DNA from: Thermoplasmatales archaeon SW_10_69_26
Lineage (GTDB): Archaea; Thermoplasmatota; SW-10-69-26
Assembly: GCA_003009755.1 (NCBI GenBank)
Contig: PXUB01000004.1
Coordinates: 1-61,756 of the forward strand
Direction: 5' to 3'
Length of the DNA stretch: 61,756 nucleotides
In this document: positions 14,828 to 23,324 of the stretch, piece after piece
How positions within the stretch are numbered: position 1 is the first letter of the stretch
How the letters are laid out: each line of letters opens with the position of its first letter
Position numbers and translations under genes: made by a program
Notes under the pieces: model-generated
The model's input: only the letters and a program-made list of their open reading frames with translations
The model's database searches: none
What the model was told of the DNA's origin: nothing

Positions 14828-16216
14828 CGGGGTCCCTCCTCGGTGTCCTCGACCTCGATGTCCATCTCGGCGAGCTCGTCGCGGACCTCGTCGGCGATCT
14901 CGTAGACCTCGTGGTCGCGTGCCATCTCGCGGACCTCCAACAGCAGATCCAGCAGCTCGGGCTCGCGGCCGCCGGGGCCCTCCTCCGCGGGCACGACGGC
15001 GAACACGTCGTCCAGCAGCTCGTAGAAACCCTCGACGGCGTCGGTGACATCCGGGTGGGGCGTCGTCTCGTCGAGGTAGGTGTTGAGTTCACGCACGAGC
15101 TCGTGAGCGTGCGCCAGGGCGCCGGGCGTGTCGAAGTCGTCGTTCATGGACGCACGGACGCCCTCGCGGGCGTCCTCGATCGCGCCGAGCAGCTGCTCGT
15201 CACGGTCCGCGCGCCCGTCGTCTCGGGTTGGGGTGTCCTGGAAGCGTTGCAGCGGGCCGACGAGCCGGTCGAGGCTGCGTTCGGCCTCCTCGAGGGCCTT
15301 CCAGGAGAAGTCGATCGGGGAGCGGTAGTGGGTCTGCGCGACGAGCAGGCGGACGGCTTCGGCCCGGTGCTCGTCGAGGACCTCCTCGGCGGTGACGAAG
15401 TTGCCCAGGCTCTTGGACATCTTCTCGTCCCCGACGGTCACGAAGCCGGTGTGCATCCAGTACTTGCAGAAGGGCGTCTCGCCGGTGGCGGCCTCGGATT
15501 GCGCGATCTCGTTCTCGTGGTGGGGGAACTCGAGGTCCTGGCCGCCGCCGTGGATGTCGATGCGGGGGCCCAGGATCGAGGTGGCCATCACGCTGCACTC
15601 GATGTGCCAGCCGGGTCGTCCCTCGCCCCAAGGGCTGTCCCAGGAGGGCTCACCGGGCTTGGCCTTCTTCCACAGCGCGAAGTCGCGGGGGTCGTCCTTG
15701 CCTTCGCCCTCGACGTCGCGGTGCTCCTCGAGGAGGGCCTCGGGGTCCATGTTCGACAGCTTGCCGTAGTCGTCGAAGCTGTCGACGTCGAAGTACAGGT
15801 TGCCCTCGGCCTCGTAGGCGTGCCCGTTGTCCTGGATGGCCCGGTTGGTGTCGATGACGTGCCGGATGTGGTCGGAGACCTTGGGCCAGTGGTGGGCGCG
15901 CTCGAGCCTCGTCGAACAGGGCCTCGGCCTTCGCGTGCTCGCGGAGGGCGACCTCGAGCGGGTCCTCGCCGGTCTCCTCGGCGTAGTCGATGATCTTGTC
16001 CTCGACGTCGGTGATGTTCTGGACGTGGATGACGTCGTAGCCCTCGTGCTCGAGCCAGCGGCGCACGATGTCGAACGCGATGTAGGTGCGCGCGTGCCCG
16101 GCGTGGATGTCCGTGTAGGGGGTGAGCCCGCAGACGTACAGGCGAACCTTGTCCTCCGCGAGAGGCTCGAAGGTCTCCTCCTCCCCCGTCAGGCTGTTCG
16201 AGATGCGCAAAGGCAT
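14812..16216 (-). pseudogene. cysS: Cysteinyl-tRNA synthetase with a one-base frameshift
   Basis: CysRS attaches cysteine to tRNA-Cys. The first part (ATG 16216) shows MPLRISNSLTGEEETF, the zinc and ATP site YVCGLTPYTDIHAGHART (HIGH motif HAGH) and NITDVEDKII. Near 15905-15912 the frame breaks: after LFDE one extra base (within plus-strand CCTC at 15907-15910) shifts it. Removing one base gives a continuous 467-residue protein, the normal length, continuing ERAHHWPKVSDHIRHVIDTN. The second part carries GWHIECSVM, HHENEIAQSEA and the KMSKS motif. A real mutation, a read error and programmed shifting are all possible; an essential gene argues for a read error unless another copy exists. Confidence 0.88.
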
Positions 16217-16361
16217 CGCGTGGGAGCAAGGCGCGCTGGTTGAAAAGCCTCCCGGCGGGGGCAGCCTCGTGTGCTGGTCGCGGCGGGTTCTCGATCGCCC
16301 TCGCGGGCCCTCGGGCCCTGGCGGTCCCCGAACCCTTCATGCGGGAGGCGGCTTCGTGGGT

Positions 16362-16673
16362 GTGGCCGAGCATCGCTGGCAGATCGAGTGCACGATGACG
16401 CCCGACGAGGCCGAGCGCGAGCTGGTCGACACGGTCGAGGGCCTCGTCGACGAGGCCGAGGTCATCGAGCACATCGAGACGGTCGGGTTCTTCGGGTGGA
16501 CGCTGCGGATGCCGGATGGGCGCGCCGTGGGCCTCTCGGTGCCCCAGCCGGGTGGCCCGGACAAGCTGGTCGTCCGCAGCGAGCACGAGGAACTGGGCGA
16601 GCGCGTGGCCAAGCGGCTGACGGGCTCGGGCCCGCTGGAGGGCCGCTCGGTGTCTCACGTCGATCGCGGCTGA
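16362..16673 (+). CDS. Small hypothetical protein
   Basis: About 103 residues from GTG 16362; a GTG at 16356 and ATG at 16395 are alternatives. It has a helical N-terminal half (TPDEAERELVDTVEGLVDEAEVIEHIE) and a beta part with GWTLRMPDGRAVGLSVPQPGGPDKLVVRS. No family recognised. It is divergent from cysS, so both probably have promoters within the 145-base gap. Confidence 0.6.
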   Translation: MAEHRWQIECTMTPDEAERELVDTVEGLVDEAEVIEHIETVGFFGWTLRMPDGRAVGLSVPQPGGPDKLVVRSEHEELGERVAKRLTGSGPLEGRSVSHVDRG

Positions 16674-16724
16674 GCCCGGCCCAGGGTCTTTCGGGGCCGG
16701 CGGTGCTGTCCGTCGAGAACAGCG

Positions 16725-17165
16725 ATGCAGATCGACGAGATCGAGACGGTGCTCGACGGGATCGTGCACGGCGAGACGCAGCGCGGCGACGACGAGTACG
16801 AGTTGACGGTCGCCGGGATCCATCGCCTCCACGAGCCCGGTCACATCGACTTCGGGGGCGGGGAGACGACCGAGCCGGAGACCGAGCCGCTGGACACCAA
16901 GAAGCGCCACGCCGAGGACGAGTACGGCTGGTGGAACCTCGAGCCGGGCACCTACCTCCTCGCGTACAACGAGACGCTGGACCTGCCGGACGCCTCGCTC
17001 GTGCTGCAGCCGCGGCCGGCGCTGGCCGAGATGGGCGTCTCCCACCCGACGATGATCGTCGACTCGCTGCCGCGCGTGCCGCTGGCCGTGCCGCCGGCGG
17101 GCGCCCGCATCAAGGAGAACGCCCGCGTCAGCCGCCTGGTCCCGGTGACCGAGGGCCGACGGTAA
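16725..17165 (+). CDS. dUTPase/dCTP deaminase-fold protein
   Basis: 146 residues. The segments LEPGTYLLAYNETLDLPD, LQPRPALAEMGVSH and VDSLPRVPLAVPPAGARIKENARVSRL follow the order of dUTPase-superfamily motifs: the RSS/A-like strand and the loop that holds the pyrimidine. Members clean dUTP out of the nucleotide pool or deaminate dCTP. Sequence motifs are weaker than in standard Dut or Dcd proteins, so this may be a divergent relative. The ATG at 16725 has no clear Shine-Dalgarno. Confidence 0.65.
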   Translation: MQIDEIETVLDGIVHGETQRGDDEYELTVAGIHRLHEPGHIDFGGGETTEPETEPLDTKKRHAEDEYGWWNLEPGTYLLAYNETLDLPDASLVLQPRPALAEMGVSHPTMIVDSLPRVPLAVPPAGARIKENARVSRLVPVTEGRR

Positions 17166-17272
17166 CCGGCCCAGCTCGCGGGGGCTGGCACAGCACCGCG
17201 TCCCCGGTCGACGATTCGAGGGTCTGGCATCCGCTGACCGCGGGCTCGACACCGAAGATCGAGCGATCCGCC

Positions 17273-18739
17273 TCAGCCTGAGGCCCCGCTCGCGGCCACG
17301 CGACCGGCGCGGGCGTCGCCGGTCGCGGTGAGGGCCAGGCACGTCGGGTGGATGGCGACCTCGCCGTTCCCGACGCGGGACTCGCAGGCGGTGGCGTCGC
17401 CGGTCGTCGCGCCCCCGGTCCCGCCGACCGCGACGTGGGTGCACTCGGCGTCGCCGCCGAGGTGCGCGCACGGCGGGTCGAAGGGGTCCGAGGTCTCGCT
17501 GTCGAGGGCCTCGGTGCTGGTGGGGACGTAGGCGGGTCGACCGCTCAGGGCGGCGACGGGGTCGACCATGCCGTGGCCGTAGGCTTCGTCGTGGCCGTCG
17601 TCGCCGAGGTCGCGGGCGGTCTCGTTGAGGCGGTCGCGGACGTCGGCAGGCGTCATCGAGGGGTCCTGATCGAGCAGCATGGCACCGGTGGCGGTCACGT
17701 GCGGGGCGGCCATGCTCGTCCCGGAGTAGAAGCCGTAGGCGCCGGGCAGGGTGGAGAGCACGAGGCTGCCGGGCGCGGCGAGCTCGACCTGGGGTCCCCG
17801 GCAGCTGTAGTCGGCCGCCTGCAACGCAGGGTCGGTGGCGGCGACGGCGAGGGCTTCCGCGTGGATCGCAGGGTGTCGCACGCACTCGCTGGGATCGGAC
17901 TGTTGCGCGTTGCCGGCGGAGACGACGACGAGCACGCCGGCCTCCCAGGCCTGCCGGATCGCTTCGTGGAGCGGCTCCCAGTGGATGGTGCAGTGGCCGC
18001 TGAGGTTGATGACGTCGGCGCCGGCGTCGACGCTGTCGACGATGGCAGAGGCCATGTCGCTGCAGAACCCGCCGTCGGGACCGAACACGCGCGTGACGAA
18101 GAGGTCGGCCATCGTCATGCCGGCGACGCCGCGGTCGTTGTCGCGGATCGCCGAGGCGATCCCGGTCACGTGGGAGCCGTGGCCGGTCGTGTCCACGGGG
18201 TTGTCGTCGCCGTCGATGTAGTCGTGGCCCATCGTGACCCGGTCGGTGGGGAGGTCGGGATGCTGGATCGCGATGCCGCTGTCGACGACGGCGATCGTCG
18301 GCGAAACGTCGGGTCCGGCGATCGCCCAGGCTTGCGGGGCGTTGAGCTCGAGGGGACCCCACTGGGCGCCGAGGTAGGCGTCCAGCGGCACCTCGGCCGT
18401 CGGCGTGCGCGCGGCCGGCTGGCCCCGGGGATCGGGCGAGGGGGCCTGACCCGCCTCGGTCTCGAAAGCCTCGGGGTCCTCGAGCGCGAGCACGGCGAAC
18501 CCGAGGTGGGCGTCGGTGCGGACGAGGTGCCCGCCGGCGGCCTCGAGGCCCTTACGGAGCTCGGCGTCGGTCAACGCGTCGGTGTCGACGGTGTAGCGGT
18601 CCTCGGGAGCCGGGTCCGAGCCGGGATCGGTCTCGAGCCCGAGCCCTCCGCTAGCGACGGCCACGATCGCGACGACTGCGACGAGCAGCCATCCCATCGA
18701 CGGAGCTGTGCCTCCCGTTCGTTCGAGGTCGGCCTCCAC
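17273..18739 (-). CDS. Secreted subtilisin-like serine protease (S8)
   Basis: 488 residues with the complete catalytic set: Asp153 in VVDSGIAIQHPD, His187 in TTGHGSHVTG, oxyanion Asn277 in VVSAGNA and Ser342 in YSGTSMAAPHV. A signal or anchor helix is at residues 15-33, then a 90-residue prodomain-like region. The C-terminal 90 residues contain several cysteines (CAHLGGDAEC, ACES, TCLA) and could be disulfide-bonded. It would act outside the cell. The GTG at 18739 follows a TATA-like stretch near 18772-18782 on this strand; ATG 18697 is an alternative start. Confidence 0.93.
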   Translation of the reverse strand: MEADLERTGGTAPSMGWLLVAVVAIVAVASGGLGLETDPGSDPAPEDRYTVDTDALTDAELRKGLEAAGGHLVRTDAHLGFAVLALEDPEAFETEAGQAPSPDPRGQPAARTPTAEVPLDAYLGAQWGPLELNAPQAWAIAGPDVSPTIAVVDSGIAIQHPDLPTDRVTMGHDYIDGDDNPVDTTGHGSHVTGIASAIRDNDRGVAGMTMADLFVTRVFGPDGGFCSDMASAIVDSVDAGADVINLSGHCTIHWEPLHEAIRQAWEAGVLVVVSAGNAQQSDPSECVRHPAIHAEALAVAATDPALQAADYSCRGPQVELAAPGSLVLSTLPGAYGFYSGTSMAAPHVTATGAMLLDQDPSMTPADVRDRLNETARDLGDDGHDEAYGHGMVDPVAALSGRPAYVPTSTEALDSETSDPFDPPCAHLGGDAECTHVAVGGTGGATTGDATACESRVGNGEVAIHPTCLALTATGDARAGRVAASGASG

Positions 18740-18852
18740 CGTGCCACCAGCCCGCGAAGACCTGCGTGGAGGGAAAAAGCTGTCCCCCGCACCGACGGGG
18801 GCCCCAGGCCCCGGGGCCAGCTGTTAAGAGGAACCTGGGGCTACGGGCAGGC

Positions 18853-19782
18853 GTGCCCGACGACCACGAGGAGCTGTCGCCGCCGCCCGGCCAAGACGAG
18901 CCCAGCCCCGCAGGGCCGGCCGGCGACCCCGACAGCGTCGTCCCGGCCACCGAGGCGCAGAAGGAGCAGGCCAAGCGCCAGTTCGAGCTCAAGATGCGCG
19001 TGCGGGAGACGCTGGACGACATCGATCAGACGATCTGCATCATGAGCGGCAAGGGCGGGGTTGGCAAGTCGACCCTCGCGGTCAACCTCGCCGTCGCCTT
19101 CGCGCAAGCCGGCCTGGATACCGGGTTGGGCGATTTCGACTTCACCAACCCGAACGATCCCACGATGTTGGGCCTCTCCGGCGAGCACATGGAGGCCTAC
19201 GACGAGGATCTGGTCAAGCCCAAGCAGGCGCGGGACAACCTGCGCATGGTGTCGACGGGGTTCCTCGTGGAGGGCGAGGCCCCGATCGCCTGGCGAGGCC
19301 CGATCAAGATGGGCGTGATGCGGCAGTTCCTCGCCGACCTCAAGTGGGATCACCTGGACGTGTTCGTCGTCGACCTGCCCCCGGGGACGAGCGACGAGGC
19401 GTTGAGCGTGGCGCAGACGTTCCCGAGCGGGACGCCGTGCATCATCGTCACCACGCCGCAGGAGACCTCGGCGGAGAACGTCCGCCAGAACGTGGAGTTC
19501 TGTGAGAAGAACGGCCTGGAGGTCGTCGGCGTCGTCGAGAACTTCGCCGGCATGCGGTGCCCCAGCTGTGGCGACCACGTCGAGGCCTTCCCCGGCGACG
19601 GCGGCGATCGGTTGGCGCGCGAGGCCGGCACCGAGGTCCTGACCCGCCTGCCGTTGGTGCCGGCCATCTCGCAGGCCCAGGACGAGGGCACGCCCGCCGT
19701 CGAGATGGAGCCGTCCAACGCGGCCGGCGACCGGCTCGTCGAGCTGGCGGACGATCTGCAGGACCGCGTGCTGGCCAACTGA
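18853..19782 (+). CDS. Mrp/NBP35-family P-loop ATPase (Fe-S carrier)
   Basis: 309 residues. Mrp/ApbC/NBP35 proteins are dimeric ATPases that hold and pass on Fe-S clusters. Seen here: the deviant Walker A MSGKGGVGKSTLAVNLA near residue 65, the switch DFDFTNPNDPTMLGL, Walker B VFVVDLPPGTSDEAL and the cluster-binding CPSC in MRCPSCGDHVEAF near residue 240. The GTG at 18853 is supported by an AT-rich GTTAAGAG about 26 bases upstream; the first 40 residues are a variable Pro-rich tail. It diverges from the subtilase gene. Confidence 0.93.
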   Translation: MPDDHEELSPPPGQDEPSPAGPAGDPDSVVPATEAQKEQAKRQFELKMRVRETLDDIDQTICIMSGKGGVGKSTLAVNLAVAFAQAGLDTGLGDFDFTNPNDPTMLGLSGEHMEAYDEDLVKPKQARDNLRMVSTGFLVEGEAPIAWRGPIKMGVMRQFLADLKWDHLDVFVVDLPPGTSDEALSVAQTFPSGTPCIIVTTPQETSAENVRQNVEFCEKNGLEVVGVVENFAGMRCPSCGDHVEAFPGDGGDRLAREAGTEVLTRLPLVPAISQAQDEGTPAVEMEPSNAAGDRLVELADDLQDRVLAN

Positions 19783-19833
19783 TCCAGGCCCCTTCACGAA
19801 CGCTTTTGACGGGGGCAGCGACTGGAGAGGACG

Positions 19834-21222
19834 ATGCAGCTCCGGCGCTGTCTCGTGATCGGGGCGCTGGTCGCCTTGGTCGTGGGGCTCGGCCCCGCCG
19901 CCTGGAGCCAGCAGGTCCCCCAGGCGACCTGCCTGGACTGCCACGAGGGGGAGGGCATGGAGTACGCTGTCGTCACCTCCACGCCCTTCATCGAGATCCC
20001 GGCCGGGAACACGACCGAGTACGACGTGACGGTCGCCAACCCGTGGCTGCACGACATCGCGAGCTCGCTCGTCACGGTCAACCTCACCGAAGCGCCGGGG
20101 TTGTCCTTCGACAAGCCGGACGACATCTCCCGCAACGAGTCGATGGAGGTCCCGCCCGGCGAGGCACGGAACGTCAGCTTCCCGGTGCAGGCGGGCGCGA
20201 CGGCGGTCGTCGCGACGATGACGCAGACCGAGGACGTCAGCGAACGCGGGGCCAACGACGTCGACAGCCGCCTGGTGTTGCCGGACGGGACGGTCGTCGG
20301 TGCCGGGCACGACGGGATCGACTCCGGCGATCCTGCGGGTCTGAACCTGCCCGAGCGCGAGCCCTCGAAGGCCAACACGGTCGAGCGGATCATCGTGCGC
20401 GACGACCGGTTGGCCACGACCGGGGGCTGGAACTTCACGATGGAGCGCGTCGGCGGTGACGGGACCGATCCCGTCGAGGCGCAGGTCGACGTGTACTACA
20501 ACGCGACGCCGACCCAGTCCCAGCGCATCACGGACACGATCGGCCCCAACGCGGCCGATAGCGCCACCTTCGACATCAAGGGCAGCCAGGAAGGCGAGGC
20601 GACGATCACGTACACGGTCACCGTGACCGACTACTACGAGCATCCCGACGGCGTGCAGTCCCAAGACGAGGGCAACGCGACCCTCGAGGGTGAGCGTACG
20701 TTCACCGTCGGCCAGACGCTCGAGACCGGCGATGCCGGGCCTGCGGTCCCGCCCGAGCCGCCGATCAACTGGATCTTGAACGCCCGCATCTGGGGCGAGG
20801 CCACCGGCTTCATCGGCCTGTTCTTGATCCCGTTCTCGCTCGTTCTCGGTGGCGCGTTCGGCCGCAAGAACGTCTTGTGGATGAACAAGATCACGCAGTC
20901 GGCGCGTCTGCGTGTTCTGTGGCACAACGCGCTGTCGTTCATCCTGCTCGGGGTCTCGATCATCCACCTGATCTTGTTCCTGATCGAGCCGGTGTACAGC
21001 TGGAGCGTCGGCTTCGTGTGGGGCGGGACCGCCAGCCTGGCCCTCGTCGGCTTGGGGATCACCGGCGCCTACCAGCGGAGGATCGCTCGCGAGATCGGGT
21101 ACGCGAAGTGGAGACTGTTGCACATCGCGATGGCGACGACGTTCGTGGCCGCGACGATGGCGCACGTGCTCATCGACGGCGCCCACTTCGACTTCCTGCG
21201 GAACGCGATCGGGCTGAACTGA
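19834..21222 (+). CDS. Exported c-type cytochrome with C-terminal b-type membrane domain
   Basis: 462 residues. A signal peptide (residues 1-25) is followed by a haem-c motif CLDCH at residues 34-38. A long extracellular beta-rich region with several N-x-S/T sequons covers residues 45-300. The C-terminal 150 residues hold four helices with spaced histidines (LWHNALSFILLGVSIIHL, LLHIAMATTFVAATMAHVLIDGAHFD), as in cytochrome b561 or ferric-reductase-like domains that bind two haems. It could carry electrons across the membrane to an outside acceptor. The ccm genes at 32-38 kb would be needed to attach the haem c. Function inferred. Confidence 0.72.
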   Translation: MQLRRCLVIGALVALVVGLGPAAWSQQVPQATCLDCHEGEGMEYAVVTSTPFIEIPAGNTTEYDVTVANPWLHDIASSLVTVNLTEAPGLSFDKPDDISRNESMEVPPGEARNVSFPVQAGATAVVATMTQTEDVSERGANDVDSRLVLPDGTVVGAGHDGIDSGDPAGLNLPEREPSKANTVERIIVRDDRLATTGGWNFTMERVGGDGTDPVEAQVDVYYNATPTQSQRITDTIGPNAADSATFDIKGSQEGEATITYTVTVTDYYEHPDGVQSQDEGNATLEGERTFTVGQTLETGDAGPAVPPEPPINWILNARIWGEATGFIGLFLIPFSLVLGGAFGRKNVLWMNKITQSARLRVLWHNALSFILLGVSIIHLILFLIEPVYSWSVGFVWGGTASLALVGLGITGAYQRRIAREIGYAKWRLLHIAMATTFVAATMAHVLIDGAHFDFLRNAIGLN

Positions 21223-21276
21223 GGGGCGATCTGGGGCCCGTGACCCCGTGCGGCAGCGTCTCCCCCCACCACAGGG

Positions 21277-21284
21277 TTAAATAG
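21277..21284 (+). promoter_or_regulatory. TATA box of the S19e ribosomal operon
   Basis: TTAAATAG lies about 40 bases before the GTG at 21322, leaving a leader of about 15 bases. That leader contains GGAGG at 21311-21315, so this highly expressed operon uses a Shine-Dalgarno instead of a leaderless start. Confidence 0.65.
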
Positions 21285-21321
21285 GAGTCCTTGAGTAGCT
21301 CGTCATCCCTGGAGGACCAGC

Positions 21322-21777
21322 GTGACCACCGTCTACGACGTTCCCGCTCAGCCGCTCATCGAACGGATCTCCTCCGAGATGGAGGACGAGGACGCCGTCG
21401 AGCCCCCAGAGTGGACGCCCTTCGTCCGCACGGGCGCTCACAAGGAACGGCCCCCCGAGCAGGAGGGCTGGTGGTTCACGCGGACCGCGGCTGTCCTCCG
21501 CAAGGTGTACCTGGAAGGCCCGATCGGCACCGAGCGCCTGTCCACCCACTTCGGCGGCAAGCGACGGTCTGGGTCCTCCCCGCACCACGCCGTGAAGGGA
21601 AGCCGCAGCATCATCCGAACCATCCTCCAACAGCTCGAGGAGGCTGACCTGGTCGAACAGACGGAAGGTCAATCGGGCCGTACGGTGACGCCCGAAGGCC
21701 AAAGCTTCTTGGACAACCTGGCACACGATGTGCAACAGGACCTGGCCGACGACCGTCCCGAACTGGCCAAGTACTAG
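21322..21777 (+). CDS. rps19e: 30S ribosomal protein S19e
   Basis: 151 residues. The sequence begins VYDVPAQPLIERISSEM and contains WTPFVRTGAHKERPPEQEGWWFTRTAAVLRKVY, the core of the S19e family, an archaeal/eukaryal small-subunit protein. The C-terminal part is a winged-helix-like IIRTILQQLEEADLVEQ. The start is GTG with a strong Shine-Dalgarno six bases upstream. First gene of the S19e-PDCD5-L39e-L31e-aIF6 cluster. Confidence 0.97.
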   Translation: MTTVYDVPAQPLIERISSEMEDEDAVEPPEWTPFVRTGAHKERPPEQEGWWFTRTAAVLRKVYLEGPIGTERLSTHFGGKRRSGSSPHHAVKGSRSIIRTILQQLEEADLVEQTEGQSGRTVTPEGQSFLDNLAHDVQQDLADDRPELAKY

Positions 21778-21787
21778 GTGAGCGACA

Positions 21788-22120
21788 ATGGATGAGGACG
21801 CCGACCTGGACGAGCTCCGAGAACGCAAGCGTCGCCAGCTCGAGAAGAAGGCTCAGCAGGAGGAAGCTGAGCAGGCTCGCCAAGAGCAGGCCGACATGCA
21901 GAAGAAAGCGATCCTCCGCAAGGTGCTCGACTCCGACGCCCGTGAACGCCTGGAACGGATCCGGATGGCCCGGCCCGACAAGGCCGACCGGATCGAGAAG
22001 CAGCTGATCCAGCTGGCCGCTTCCGGCCGCATCCAGCAGAAGATCACGGACGAGCAGCTCAAGGAGATCCTCGCCAAGTCGCAGTCCGGGAGCCGAGACA
22101 TCAACATCGAGCGACGGTGA
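21788..22120 (+). CDS. PDCD5-like DNA-binding protein
   Basis: 110 residues. Archaeal homologue of human PDCD5/TFAR19. A charged coiled-coil N-terminus ([28 protein letters not shown]) leads to the helical-bundle core [37 protein letters not shown] and [11 protein letters not shown]. Its exact role is unknown, though the family interacts with chaperonin and nucleic acid. It starts 10 bases after the S19e stop and its stop overlaps a possible upstream GTG of L39e. Confidence 0.95.
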   Translation: MDEDADLDELRERKRRQLEKKAQQEEAEQARQEQADMQKKAILRKVLDSDARERLERIRMARPDKADRIEKQLIQLAASGRIQQKITDEQLKEILAKSQSGSRDINIERR

Positions 22121-22125
22121 TCGAC

Positions 22126-22281
22126 GTGGGCAAGAAGACTCTCGCCAAGAAGAAACGCCTCGCCAAAGCACAGAAACGCAACCGCCGCGTGCCCGCCTGG
22201 GTCGTCATGAAGACGGACCGCGAGTTCACCCAGCACCCCAAACGGCACAACTGGCGGCGAAGCAACCTCCAGAAGGAGTAA
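22126..22281 (+). CDS. rpl39e: 50S ribosomal protein L39e
   Basis: 51 residues, the family's normal length. It starts with GTG at 22126 and reads [19 protein letters not shown], then [27 protein letters not shown]39e lies in the peptide exit tunnel of archaeal and eukaryal ribosomes. A GTG three codons upstream (22117) overlaps the PDCD5 stop as GTGA and is an alternative start. The gene is short and easily missed. Confidence 0.95.
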   Translation: MGKKTLAKKKRLAKAQKRNRRVPAWVVMKTDREFTQHPKRHNWRRSNLQKE

Positions 22282-22287
22282 CCTGCC

Positions 22288-22563
22288 TTGGCTGAGGACG
22301 AGTACCAAGAGCGGGTCTACACGATCCCGCTGCGATCCCGTACGCAACAGGTCCCCCAAACCAAGCGCGCCCCGCGTGCCCTGGAGGCGGTCAAGGAGTT
22401 CGTCGCCCGCCACCTCAAGGCCGACGAGGCCGACGTCTGGATCGACGACCCCGTCAACGACCGGATCTGGTCGAACGGGCGTGAGCAGCCGCCCGCGAAG
22501 CTCCGGGTCCGGGCGATCCGCTTCGAGGACGGCGTCGTCGAGGTCTCCCTCCCCGAGGAGTGA
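22288..22563 (+). CDS. rpl31e: 50S ribosomal protein L31e
   Basis: 91 residues from a TTG at 22288. EDEYQERVYTIPLRSRTQQVPQTKRAPRALEAVKEFVARHLK and VWIDDPVNDRIWSNGREQPPAKLRVRA are the L31e core. The preceding L39e stop region contains AAGGAG about 9 bases before the TTG, which supports this start. Part of the same operon. Confidence 0.97.
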   Translation: MAEDEYQERVYTIPLRSRTQQVPQTKRAPRALEAVKEFVARHLKADEADVWIDDPVNDRIWSNGREQPPAKLRVRAIRFEDGVVEVSLPEE

Positions 22564-22591
22564 CGGGGATCCGCGGGCCAGGTGGCGTCTG

Positions 22592-23257
22592 TTGCTGATC
22601 CAAACCGAGTTCCAAGGTCGGGAGAGCCTTGGTGTCTACTGCCGCTCCACCGACGACCGCTGCCTGATCCCGCCGAACGTCTCTGACTCGATCCTCGAGG
22701 AAGCCGAGGACGCGCTGGAGGTCCCCGTGGACACCGTCACGGTGGGCGGGACGAGCATCCTCGGCGCGTTGACCGCGATGAACAGCAACGGTATCCTCGT
22801 CGCGGACATCATCTCCGAGCGTGAGCGCACCCGACTCGAGGACGCCGGCTTGGCCGTCGGCGAGCTCGGCGGCGTGGTGAACGCCGCCGGCAACGCGGTG
22901 CTATGCAACGATCACGGGGCGATCGTCGACCCCCGATGCCCGAGCGACCTGCTGGACACCATCGAGGAGACGCTGGACGTCCCCGTCGAGATCGGGACCG
23001 TGGGCGGCGTCCGTACCCCGGCCGCCGCGTCGCTGGTGACCAACGAGGGCGCGCTCGTGCATCCCAAGGCCACCGAGGCCGAGATCGCGACGGTCGAGGA
23101 GCTGCTCGACGTAGCCTCGATGCCGGGCACCGTGAACCACGGCTCGCCCTACGTTGGCTCCGGCGTCGTCGCCAACAGCCACGGCGCCCTCATCGGTACG
23201 ACGACGACGGGTCCCGAGCTCAACCGGCTCGAGGACGCACTGGGGTACCTCGACTGA
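22592..23257 (+). CDS. eif6: Translation initiation factor aIF6
   Basis: 221 residues, the normal length. aIF6 binds the large subunit and blocks subunit joining. The pentein-fold repeats show as GVYCRSTDDRCLIPP, TVTVGGTSILGALTAMNSNGILVAD, VNAAGNAVLCNDHGAIVDPR and YVGSGVVANSHGALIGTTTTGPEL. No ATG or GTG lies near the first strand; a TTG at 22592 (TTG CTG ATC) is the best start and follows a weak GGTGG. It closes the ribosomal cluster; genes often found next in other archaea (L18a/LX, prefoldin) are absent. Confidence 0.95.
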   Translation: MLIQTEFQGRESLGVYCRSTDDRCLIPPNVSDSILEEAEDALEVPVDTVTVGGTSILGALTAMNSNGILVADIISERERTRLEDAGLAVGELGGVVNAAGNAVLCNDHGAIVDPRCPSDLLDTIEETLDVPVEIGTVGGVRTPAAASLVTNEGALVHPKATEAEIATVEELLDVASMPGTVNHGSPYVGSGVVANSHGALIGTTTTGPELNRLEDALGYLD

Positions 23258-23324
23258 GCCTCGGGCTCGATGCCTCAACCGTGAGCCAAGAAGAACCAAG
23301 TACCCCCCAGCGTACGGGTTGGTG

